DNA from: Flavobacterium chryseum
GTDB taxonomy: Bacteria > Bacteroidota > Bacteroidia > Flavobacteriales > Flavobacteriaceae
Length of the DNA: 64,000 nt
Assembly (NCBI RefSeq): GCF_004362015.1
Contig: NZ_SNWW01000007.1
Span: 1 to 64,000, forward strand
Direction: 5' to 3'
Below, one piece after another: positions 25,610 to 33,112 of the stretch. Positions within the stretch are counted from its first letter, which is position 1. The number at the start of each line of letters is the position of its first letter. The notes under the pieces are model-generated. The model did no database searches and was not told the DNA's origin. It worked only from the letters and a program-made list of their open reading frames with translations. The position numbers and the translations under genes were made by a program.

Positions 25610-26980
25610 ATGCTTCAAAACAAAGTCATTTTAGGTAGCGAAGAATGGTGCTCATTTCCTGAACTCGGAATTCCTACAATCAAGGCTCGTGTCGACTCCG
25701 GCGCAAAAACTTCAGCAATGCACGCTATAAACATAGCTCCCTTTATAAAAAATGACGCCAATTGGGTGAAATTTGATATTAATCCAATTCAGAATAATAC
25801 AAAAACTATTATTCATTGTGAAGCTCCTTTAGTTGACAAAAGAATTGTAAAAAGTTCCAGTGGTTTTAGAGAACACCGTTATGTGATTCAAACCAATATT
25901 AAAATTGGCGAGGCAAAATGGCCAATCGAAATGACATTGACCAATCGTGATTCAATGGGTTTCCGTATGCTTTTAGGCCGTGAAGCCATGAGCGGACGTG
26001 TATTGGTTGATCCTGAAGAAAAATATTTACTTGGACAACCATCAACTGAAACATTAAAAGAGTTATATCAAAACTCTGAAAAAGCAACTTCAGGTTTGCG
26101 AATTGGTCTTTTAGCCAGTAATCCGGAATTGTACAGTAATAAAAGAATTATGGAAGCGGGCGAAATGCGCGGTCATGAAATGCATTTTTTGAATATCAAA
26201 GAATGTTACATGAAGCTGGACGCCAAAACTCCTGAAATTCACTATCGTGGCGGAAAAATATTAAATCAGTTTGATGCTATTATTCCGAGAATCCGACCAA
26301 GTATTACTTTTTATGGTTGTGCTCTAACACGTCAGTTTGAAGCTTTGAAGGTTTATTGTTTAAATTCTGCTACAGCCATAACACAATCGAGAGATAAATT
26401 ATACTCGCTACAATTGCTTTTAAATAGCGGCATTGATATTCCGACAACAGGGTTTGCCAATTCTCCTCTAGATACCGACAATTTGATTAAAATGGTTGGA
26501 GGTTCGCCTTTAATTGTAAAATTACTTGAAGGAACACAAGGAAAAGGAGTTGTTTTAGCCGAAACCAAAAAAGCTGCAGAAAGTGTTATTAATGCTTTTA
26601 AAAGTTTAAATGCTAATATTCTTGTCCAGGAATTTATTAAAGAAGCTAACGGAAAAGATATTCGCTGTTTTGTTATTGACGGGAAAGTTGTTGCGGCAAT
26701 TCAGCGTGAAGCAATGCCAGGCGAATTTAGAGCTAATATTCATCTTGGAGGAACCGCATCAATAATTAAAGTAACGCCTGAAGAAAAAAAGATCGCTATA
26801 AAAGCAGCAAAAGCAATGGATTTGAAAGTAGCCGGTGTTGATATTATTCGTTCTGCAAAAGGGCCATTGTTACTTGAAGTAAACTCATCTCCAGGACTTG
26901 AAGGAATTGAAGGTGCAACTAATAAAGATATTGCCGGAGAAATGATCAGAGCAATCGAAAAGAATTTTAAGCTTATATAA
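25610..26980 (+). CDS. RimK family alpha-L-glutamate ligase fused to a RimB-type protease domain
   Basis: A 456-residue two-domain protein. Residues 1-145 match the retropepsin-like 'ATP-dependent zinc protease' (RimB) family, with the catalytic motif [11 protein letters not shown] (29-39) and '[14 protein letters not shown]' near 124-137. Residues about 157-456 are a RimK-type ATP-grasp ligase: '[11 protein letters not shown]', '[12 protein letters not shown]', '[10 protein letters not shown]' (ATP loop), '[20 protein letters not shown]' (metal-binding Glu and Asn). RimK adds glutamates to protein C termini (ribosomal protein S6 in E. coli) and RimB-type proteases are linked to trimming such tails. 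The target here is unknown. Confidence 0.9.
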   Translation: MLQNKVILGSEEWCSFPELGIPTIKARVDSGAKTSAMHAINIAPFIKNDANWVKFDINPIQNNTKTIIHCEAPLVDKRIVKSSSGFREHRYVIQTNIKIGEAKWPIEMTLTNRDSMGFRMLLGREAMSGRVLVDPEEKYLLGQPSTETLKELYQNSEKATSGLRIGLLASNPELYSNKRIMEAGEMRGHEMHFLNIKECYMKLDAKTPEIHYRGGKILNQFDAIIPRIRPSITFYGCALTRQFEALKVYCLNSATAITQSRDKLYSLQLLLNSGIDIPTTGFANSPLDTDNLIKMVGGSPLIVKLLEGTQGKGVVLAETKKAAESVINAFKSLNANILVQEFIKEANGKDIRCFVIDGKVVAAIQREAMPGEFRANIHLGGTASIIKVTPEEKKIAIKAAKAMDLKVAGVDIIRSAKGPLLLEVNSSPGLEGIEGATNKDIAGEMIRAIEKNFKLI

Positions 26981-27016
26981 GTTCATTTAAACTTAATACC
27001 GAATAATTAATTTAGC

Positions 27017-27057
27017 AGCTTTGTTAAAGTGTAAAAACTTTGACAAAGCTTTTTTTA
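27017..27057 (+). terminator. Terminator after the RimB-RimK gene
   Basis: Stem AGCTTTGTTAAAGT / ACTTTGACAAAGCT (one mismatch), short loop, T7. Confidence 0.85.
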
Positions 27058-27075
27058 AATTTACAATAAAACAAA

Positions 27076-27594
27076 ATGATGCTAATCCCCTATTTAGATA
27101 TTATTGCCCGAAGCGCTGCGGTCTATTTTTTTATGACGATTGCATTACGCATCTTCGGGAAAAAAGAATTATCGCAATTAAATACAGCTGATATTATACT
27201 GATTTTATTGATCAGTAATTCAGTTCAAAATGCAATGGTTGGCCCGGACACAAGTCTTTGGGGAGGTTTGGTTGCAGCTTTGGTCTTATTTGTAATTAAC
27301 TTTATAATCAAAAAACTAACGCATAAATATAAAGTCCTTAGCGATTTATTACTGGATAAACCTGAAATATTAATTCACGACGGAAAATTAGATTTTGATT
27401 CTTTAAGCAAATTAGACATTTCTAATGACGAATTAAAAGAAGCAATGCGTGAGCATGGTTTAGAACATTTTACCGATGTAAAGCTTTGTATGTTAGAAAT
27501 AGACGGTACAATTAGTGTAATTTCAGAAGATAAAAAACAACTCAAGCAAACACACTATAAAAGAAAACACAATCATAAGAATTTTAGAAAATAA
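27076..27594 (+). CDS. YetF/DUF421-type membrane protein
   Basis: A 172-residue protein with two or three N-terminal membrane segments (about 5-25, 40-80) followed by a soluble domain. 'AVYFFMTIALRIFGKKELSQLNTADIILILLISNS' is the hallmark opening of the DUF421/YetF family, and 'DKPEILIHDGKLDFDSLSKLDISNDELKEAMREHG' matches its C-terminal cytoplasmic domain. The family is widespread but its function is not established; B. subtilis relatives are linked to spore or membrane stress traits. No operon partner; the following 160 bp are AATTCCAAA-type repeats. Confidence 0.85.
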   Translation: MMLIPYLDIIARSAAVYFFMTIALRIFGKKELSQLNTADIILILLISNSVQNAMVGPDTSLWGGLVAALVLFVINFIIKKLTHKYKVLSDLLLDKPEILIHDGKLDFDSLSKLDISNDELKEAMREHGLEHFTDVKLCMLEIDGTISVISEDKKQLKQTHYKRKHNHKNFRK

Positions 27595-27616
27595 CATTGT
27601 TAAAATTCCAATAATT

Positions 27617-27750
27617 TATCCCGAAGCGTCGGGACCAATTCCAAACTGAGATGATCAAATTTTAAAAATCCCAATTTTTTGAAATTCCAAATTCCAAACT
27701 GAGATGATAAATTTCAAACAAAAAATTCCAAACTCTAACTAACTAAACCA
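27617..27750. repeat. Intergenic stem-loop and AATTCCAAA repeats
   Basis: A CCCGA-AGCG-TCGGG stem-loop (about 27617-27632) is followed by repeated AATTCCAAACTGAGATGAT-type words (twice, 27640-27700). The same CCCGA/TCGGG element is at 11282-11297, and TTCCAA words recur at 28811-28900. Confidence 0.65.
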
Positions 27751-27754
27751 ACCA

Positions 27755-28810
27755 ATGAAGAAATTATTATTCCTGATTTTATTTACTTTTCTCTTTACAA
27801 GCGGGTTTTCCCAAAACTTAAATACCAAAAGATTAGACAGTTTATTTCAGCTTTTAGATAAGAATCATAAATACATGGGAAGTATTGCTATTTCAGAAAA
27901 TGGAAAACTTATTTATTCAAATTCCATTGGTTATGATGATGTTGCGAATTCAAAAAAATCAGATATAAATACCAAATACAGAATTGGTTCAATTTCGAAA
28001 ATATTCACCGCTTCGTTAATTTTTAAGGCTGTTGAAGACAAAAAAATCAATTTAAACCAAACAATCGATAACTACTTTCCATCGATAAAAAATGCGAACA
28101 AAATCACTGTTTCAAATTTATTAAATCATCGAAGCGGTATACATGATTTTACGAATGATGATATTTATTTTGACTGGAACACACAATATCAATCCAGAGA
28201 TAAAATGATTGAGCGAATTGCTTCCGGTGAAATTGCTTTTTACCCGGACACAAAAGGAGAATACAGTAATTCTAATTATGTTTTACTAACTTTCATACTT
28301 GAAGATCTTTACAAAAAATCGTATGCAGAAATTTTAACTCACAAGATTATCAGACCTTTAAAACTAAAAAACACTTATTTTGGCGGAAAAATAAATGTAG
28401 ATAACAAAGAATGCAATTCTTATTCCTATTCAGGAGAATGGCAAAAAAGCACCGAAACTGATATGTCGATTCCGCTAGGAGCCGGAGGAATTGTTTCTAA
28501 TCCAACTGATTTGAACTTTTTTATTGAAAGTCTTTTTGCCGGTAAAATAATTTCACCCGAACATTTAAATGAAATGAAAACCATAAAAGACAAATTTGGT
28601 ATGGGAATGTTCGAATTTCCTTATCAGGATAAAAAAATCTACGGTCATACTGGCGGAGTTGACAGATTTAAATCGGTATTAGCTTATTTGCCAAAAGAAA
28701 AACTGGCAATCGCATTTTGCTCAAACGGAAAGGATTATGACAACAACAACGTTTTAACCTGCGTTTTAAGTTCTTATTTTAATGATGCTTTTAAAATGCC
28801 ACTGTTTTAA
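27755..28810 (+). CDS. Serine hydrolase (beta-lactamase/penicillin-binding protein class C-like)
   Basis: A 351-residue exported hydrolase with a signal peptide (1-19, ending SGFSQ). It has the serine beta-lactamase-fold motifs: SxxK at 79-82 (GSISKIFT), YSN in GEYSNSNYVLL (about residue 171), and HTGG (about 292-295) in place of KTG. These place it with class C beta-lactamase/D-Ala-D-Ala carboxypeptidase-like esterases. Real beta-lactam hydrolysis cannot be inferred; most such genes encode peptidases or esterases. It is convergent to the phosphate transporter, with a TTGGAATTT-rich hairpin region between them. Confidence 0.88.
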   Translation: MKKLLFLILFTFLFTSGFSQNLNTKRLDSLFQLLDKNHKYMGSIAISENGKLIYSNSIGYDDVANSKKSDINTKYRIGSISKIFTASLIFKAVEDKKINLNQTIDNYFPSIKNANKITVSNLLNHRSGIHDFTNDDIYFDWNTQYQSRDKMIERIASGEIAFYPDTKGEYSNSNYVLLTFILEDLYKKSYAEILTHKIIRPLKLKNTYFGGKINVDNKECNSYSYSGEWQKSTETDMSIPLGAGGIVSNPTDLNFFIESLFAGKIISPEHLNEMKTIKDKFGMGMFEFPYQDKKIYGHTGGVDRFKSVLAYLPKEKLAIAFCSNGKDYDNNNVLTCVLSSYFNDAFKMPLF

Positions 28811-28905
28811 AAATTCCAAATAAAAAAATTCCAAATTCCAACGCTTTGTTTTCACATTTGCATTGGAATTTGGAATTTGGAATTTAAATATTGGAATTTT
28901 TTATT
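28811..28905. repeat. Inverted repeat of AATTCCAA/TTGGAATT words between convergent genes
   Basis: Left words AAATTCCAAAT, AAATTCCAA; right words TTGGAATTTGGAATTTGGAA and TTGGAATTTTTT. The arms can pair into a long hairpin and probably terminate both genes. The same TTGGAATTT words lie at 115-145. Confidence 0.7.
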
Positions 28906-28908
28906 TTA

Positions 28909-30252
28909 CTAAGAAATAAATAAGCTTAAAATAAAATAAACCAACCCTGCTAAAATAGCTGAAATAGGAATAGTCAATATCCAGGCCCAAATTAAACTTA
29001 CAGTAACACCCCAACGAACAGCAGATACACGTTTTGTTAATCCAACACCGATAATAGATCCTGTAATAGTGTGTGTTGTACTTACTGGAATTTTTAAGTG
29101 CTCCGTAAAATAAAGCGTTAAAGCTCCAGCTGTTTCAGCAGCAACACCTTCGAATGAAGTTACTTTGGTGATTTTAGAACCCATTGTTTTTACAATTTTC
29201 CATCCTCCGCTCAAAGTTCCTGCAGCAATTGCAGAATAACAAGCTAACGGAATCCAGCCTGGCATTACGCCTTTTACACCTAAATCATCATTTGGCAAAA
29301 CAACATCTAACCAGGAATCCATATGAACTCCGGGATTTGTATGAATAAAAACCGCTACAGCAGCAGCAATAATACCCATTACTTTTTGCGAATCGTTTCC
29401 TCCGTGTCCTAAACTAAAAGCCGCAGAAGATAATAATTGCATCTTTTTCAAAGCAGCATCTGCCTGATGAAGATTTAAACTACTGAATATTAAACAAAAT
29501 GCACTTACTGTTAAGATGATAAAAGCAACCAATAACCATTTAATATTATGCGGATCGAAAGCTACACTCCAAAAATGCGAATCAAATCTAGGTTTTCCAT
29601 GCTCAACAATCTCTTCATAAGGAACCATCAAGCGACTAACAACCCATACAGTAGCGATCATTAAAACAACTGTGAATATTTTAGGACCAATAACTTTACG
29701 AGAAGCATTTAGCAACCAGATCGAAATTAAATAAGAAGCCAATGCTCCCAATAATGGCGCTAAAACAATAAAGGCAATAATGATAAGAACTCCCGAAGGC
29801 ATTCCGCCATCTTTTCCGGCCTTGTACCAGCTTACGATTTCGTACCAGTAATGTGTAGTTCCATCTTCGCCAACATAACCAGAAAAACCATGTACAGCTA
29901 TAGCATGCGCAACTGCTGCACCGGCAAAACCACCTATTAATGTATGAGAAGAACTTGAAGGTATTCCTAACCACCAAGTCAATAAATTCCAACAAATAGC
30001 TGCAATAACCCCGGCAAGAATCACAACAAGGTTAATCTCCATCGTGTGCGCTGTTTTTGCAACAGTATCTGCAACACCAAATCCGAAAACCCAATATGCC
30101 AGAAAGTTAAAAAATGCTGCCCAAAGAACGGCCTGAAAAGGCGTTAAAACCTTTGTAGCAACAACGGTAGCTATAGCATTTGCCGCATCATGAAAACCAT
30201 TGATGTAATCAAAAATTAAAGCTAATACTATAATAATTATAAGTAGCGTCAT
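28909..30252 (-). CDS. Inorganic phosphate transporter (PiT family)
   Basis: A 447-residue membrane protein with about ten hydrophobic segments. Both PiT signature repeats are present: 'DYINGFHDAANAIATVVATKVL' near the N terminus (residues about 15-36) and the second copy 'SLGHGGNDSQKVMGIIAAA' (about 287-305). 'KIPVSTTHTITGSIIGVG' near 380-398 and 'GIPSSSSHTLIGG' near 95-107 are the paired half-helix motifs. It imports phosphate with a cation. It lies 32 nt downstream of the DUF47 gene on the same strand, the standard PiT partner. Confidence 0.95.
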   Translation of the reverse strand: MTLLIIIIVLALIFDYINGFHDAANAIATVVATKVLTPFQAVLWAAFFNFLAYWVFGFGVADTVAKTAHTMEINLVVILAGVIAAICWNLLTWWLGIPSSSSHTLIGGFAGAAVAHAIAVHGFSGYVGEDGTTHYWYEIVSWYKAGKDGGMPSGVLIIIAFIVLAPLLGALASYLISIWLLNASRKVIGPKIFTVVLMIATVWVVSRLMVPYEEIVEHGKPRFDSHFWSVAFDPHNIKWLLVAFIILTVSAFCLIFSSLNLHQADAALKKMQLLSSAAFSLGHGGNDSQKVMGIIAAAVAVFIHTNPGVHMDSWLDVVLPNDDLGVKGVMPGWIPLACYSAIAAGTLSGGWKIVKTMGSKITKVTSFEGVAAETAGALTLYFTEHLKIPVSTTHTITGSIIGVGLTKRVSAVRWGVTVSLIWAWILTIPISAILAGLVYFILSLFIS

Positions 30253-30284
30253 AAAATTATAACTTCAGAATGAAATAAATTGAA

Positions 30285-30929
30285 TTAAGAATGTTTTACA
30301 GAAATAGATTCCAGTATGTTCGCAACACTCTTACATTTGTCTGTTGCTGATTCTAAAACAGATAAAACCTCTTTGTATTTAATGATGTTTTTAGCGTCTG
30401 TTTCGTTTTCAAAAATTTCAAAAACTGCTTTGTTATATACGTTATCAGATTTGTTTTCCAGTTTATTGATTCTGGCACACGCTTCTTTAATAATGTTCAT
30501 GTTTTTCAAGTTGCTCAATTCTTTTACAGCACTGTCAATGTTTTGACAAGCCTCAAGATTGATTTCTGTCATTTTTCTGATAGACTTTGTAATCTTATCA
30601 ACCTGATACAATCTCATTCTGCTTGCTGCACCGTGAAGGTAATCTGCAACGTTATCAATAGAAGTAATTAAGGTATGAATATCCTCTCTATCAAATGGAG
30701 TAATAAAGTTTCTGCTTAATTCAAGATTAGTCTGGCGTGTAATATCTTCTCCTCTTTGCTCTAACTCATCGATCTTTTGAAAAAGAACTTCTCTCTCTTT
30801 CAAAGGAAGGTTTACAGCTTCGTGTAGGTTAGAAGCTAATTCAATTAAATTGGTTGAAGCCTCTTCAAAAAGTGGAAAGAATTTCTTGTCTTTCGGCACT
30901 AAAAATTGGAAAATACTGTTTATTGACAT
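30285..30929 (-). CDS. DUF47/PhoU-like phosphate transport regulator
   Basis: A 214-residue all-helical protein of the DUF47 (YkaA/PhoU-like) family. The pattern 'FFPLFEEASTNLIELASNLHEAV', the Asp/Glu pairs in 'KIDELEQRGEDITRQ' and 'FDREDIHTLITSIDNVADYL' match the family metal-binding helices. Members are usually encoded with PiT transporters and are thought to control their activity. It is the first gene of the DUF47-pit pair; the downstream transporter begins 32 nt after its stop codon. Confidence 0.92.
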   Translation of the reverse strand: MSINSIFQFLVPKDKKFFPLFEEASTNLIELASNLHEAVNLPLKEREVLFQKIDELEQRGEDITRQTNLELSRNFITPFDREDIHTLITSIDNVADYLHGAASRMRLYQVDKITKSIRKMTEINLEACQNIDSAVKELSNLKNMNIIKEACARINKLENKSDNVYNKAVFEIFENETDAKNIIKYKEVLSVLESATDKCKSVANILESISVKHS

Positions 30930-30977
30930 CTTTATATTTTTGATAGTGCAAAATTACTTCAATATTAATTTACAATG

Positions 30978-32492
30978 TTAAGCCATTGTTAACAAATCGT
31001 TTTCTATTTGGAAACTATCCAGGAAAGAAACGGTTTTTTCAATGTCGTAATGTAAGATTCTGTCTTCCTTTACCAAAGGCACAACTTCTCTATAACTGCT
31101 CAAAAACATTTCGATGAAATCACTTGATTTTAAAGGTTCTCTGTAAGCAATTGCCTGAGAAGCATTCATTAATTCGATAGCCAGAATACGCTCTAAATTA
31201 TCCATAACACGAAGTGCTTTTGTAGCTCCGTTCGCTCCCATGCTTACGTGATCTTCCTGACCATTGCTTGAAACAATACTATCAACACTTGAAGGAGTTG
31301 CCAATTGCTTATTTTGACTCGCAATACTTGCCGCAGTATATTGTGGAATCATAAAACCTGAGTTTAATCCCGGATTATCAACCAAAAATGCCGGAAGATT
31401 TCGTAATCCTGAAATTAACTGATAGGTTCTCCTTTCAGAAATACTTCCTAATTCAGCTAAAGCAATTGCCATAAAATCTAGCGCCAGTGCCAAAGGCTGA
31501 CCGTGGAAATTTCCACCTGAAATAATCTGATCGCTCTCTATAAATATATTTGGATTATCCGTTACCGAATTAATTTCGGTTTTAAATACTTTTCGAACAT
31601 AATCAATCGCGTCTTTTGAAGCGCCATGAACTTGCGGCATACAACGGAAAGAATACGGATCCTGAACGTGTTTTTTCTCTTGTTCAATAATTTCACTTCC
31701 TTCTAAGAATTCATTAACGCGTTGTGCCGTAATAATTTGCCCTTTGTGGGGACGTATAAAATGAATCAATTCATTGAATGGCTCAATTCTTCCATCAAAA
31801 CCTTCTAAAGAAATGGTTCCGATTAAATCTGCCAAATACGAATATTTATAGGCTTTCAATAAAATATGAGCTCCGTACGCACTCATAAATTGAGTTCCGT
31901 TCAACAATGCTAATCCTTCTTTCGATTGCAAAACGATTGGCTCCCAGTTAAAATGTTTTAAAACTTCGGCAGAAGCCACTTTTTTACCTTCAAAATAAAC
32001 TTCGCCTTCTCCTATTAATGGTAAAGATAAATGAGCCAAAGGTGCTAAATCACCTGAAGCACCAAGTGAACCCTGTGTATAAATAACAGGCAGAATATCA
32101 TTATTATAAAAATCGACAAGACGATTTACTGTTTGCAGCTGAATTCCCGAATGCCCGTAGCTTAAAGACTGAATTTTAAGAAACAACATCAATTTTACAA
32201 TTTCTGTCGGCACTTCTTCTCCGGTTCCGCAAGCATGAGATTTTACAAGGTTTTCCTGAAGTTTAGATAAATTTTCATTAGAGATTTTTACACTATAAAG
32301 TGATCCAAAACCAGTATTGATTCCGTAAATCGGTTCAGAGTGTGTCGCCATTTTTTTATCTAAATAATCACGGCATTTCTGAACATTAACTTTCGCTTCT
32401 TCTGACAATTCAAGAGTTTTTTGATTAACAATTATTTCTTGTAAAGCTTCTAAACTTAAGGTTTCAGTACTTATATAATGAACTTCTCTCAT
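30978..32492 (-). CDS. hutH: Histidine ammonia-lyase
   Basis: A 504-residue enzyme that converts histidine to urocanate and ammonia, the first step of histidine degradation. The Ala-Ser-Gly triad that makes the MIO electrophile is at 145-147 in GSLGASGDLAPLAH. The other family landmarks are 'YGINTGFGSL' (56-65), 'NGTQFMSAYG' and 'QEDHVSMGANGATKAL'. Length is normal. No hutU, hutI or hutG is adjacent, but a HutD-like gene is at 42136. The aromatic aminomutase/lyase relatives share the MIO motif; the overall pattern fits HutH best. Confidence 0.92.
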   Translation of the reverse strand: MREVHYISTETLSLEALQEIIVNQKTLELSEEAKVNVQKCRDYLDKKMATHSEPIYGINTGFGSLYSVKISNENLSKLQENLVKSHACGTGEEVPTEIVKLMLFLKIQSLSYGHSGIQLQTVNRLVDFYNNDILPVIYTQGSLGASGDLAPLAHLSLPLIGEGEVYFEGKKVASAEVLKHFNWEPIVLQSKEGLALLNGTQFMSAYGAHILLKAYKYSYLADLIGTISLEGFDGRIEPFNELIHFIRPHKGQIITAQRVNEFLEGSEIIEQEKKHVQDPYSFRCMPQVHGASKDAIDYVRKVFKTEINSVTDNPNIFIESDQIISGGNFHGQPLALALDFMAIALAELGSISERRTYQLISGLRNLPAFLVDNPGLNSGFMIPQYTAASIASQNKQLATPSSVDSIVSSNGQEDHVSMGANGATKALRVMDNLERILAIELMNASQAIAYREPLKSSDFIEMFLSSYREVVPLVKEDRILHYDIEKTVSFLDSFQIENDLLTMA

Positions 32493-32880
32493 GTTGTTTG
32501 TATTTTAAGGCATCAAAATTCAGCAAATCAATATTAAAAAGCAACATTTATTCCTAATAATTAAAATTTAACTAAAACTAATTCTCTTCTTTTAATTATT
32601 CTACAAATAGAATTACGTTAATTGAGTCTTTATATATGAGTTAGAAAATAAAAAATAGAAAACCCTAGAATTCATATAGACTAAACTCGCTATATTTTTA
32701 AAATTTTAAATAAAATCAGAAAATCAACTTCTGAAATCAAAGAAAAAAACAAACCCAAATATACGAATCCATCAACTTAACAGTTTTAAATCTGGTAAAA
32801 CCTCAATATTAAATTGATGAGATTTAAATTATTAAAATATTCGTAAAAAGGCAATTAGGATTTTTTAGCTTTTATAAAAA
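32493..32880. other. AT-rich intergenic region between hutH and the thr leader
   Basis: About 390 bp between the divergent hutH gene and the threonine leader. Very AT-rich; no open frame, repeat or hairpin stands out. It should contain the hutH promoter and upstream parts of the thr promoter. Confidence 0.5.
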
Positions 32881-32884
32881 TCTG

Positions 32885-32892
32885 TACTTTTG
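32885..32892 (+). promoter_or_regulatory. -7 box TACTTTTG of the thr operon
   Basis: A perfect TAnnTTTG match. The -33 element is weak (TTTAG instead of TTTG, 16 nt upstream). A transcript from here would start near 32899, just ahead of the leader peptide. Confidence 0.55.
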
Positions 32893-32936
32893 AAAAATCA
32901 AAAATGAAAAGTAACAGCGCAAAATATCAATCTACA

Positions 32937-33005
32937 ATGACAACTCAAACAAGAGTTGCAATTGCTGCTACAACAACTACTACTACAACAACTACTACCC
33001 CTTAG
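32937..33005 (+). CDS. Threonine leader peptide of the thrABC operon
   Basis: A 22-codon frame (ATG at 32937) that runs MTTQTRVAIAA, then ten consecutive threonine codons (ACA, ACT and ACC mixed), Pro and TAG; 13 of 22 residues are threonine. An in-frame ATG at 32904 would extend it to 33 codons, but lies only a few bases after the predicted transcription start. It ends 107 nt before thrA. Threonine runs in a short frame ahead of thrA are the hallmark of ribosome-mediated attenuation as in the E. coli thr operon (which uses Thr and Ile). Its hairpin is listed separately. Confidence 0.85.
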   Translation: MTTQTRVAIAATTTTTTTTTTP

Positions 33006-33020
33006 GGGTATACATTTTTA
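32996..33020 (+). terminator. Candidate attenuator hairpin overlapping the leader stop codon
   Basis: A perfect 6-bp stem, TACCCC (32996-33001) and GGGGTA (33005-33010), with a 3-base loop, followed by TACATTTTTAC. It includes the last Thr codon region and the TAG. A ribosome stalled in the Thr run would cover it and prevent folding; a ribosome that finishes would free it. The T run is short, so terminator strength is uncertain. Confidence 0.5.
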
Positions 33021-33112
33021 CATATAATCCTTGTTATCTATACTTTTTTCTAAAAAGAAGAAAGGCGTTGGATACATAAAAATATTTGCATAAAAAGAAA
33101 AAAAACATCAAA

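Noticed and set aside
27755..28810. Antibiotic-resistance beta-lactamase
   Set aside because: The SxxK/YSN/HTGG set is shared by many esterases and peptidases; nothing specific to beta-lactam hydrolysis is seen.
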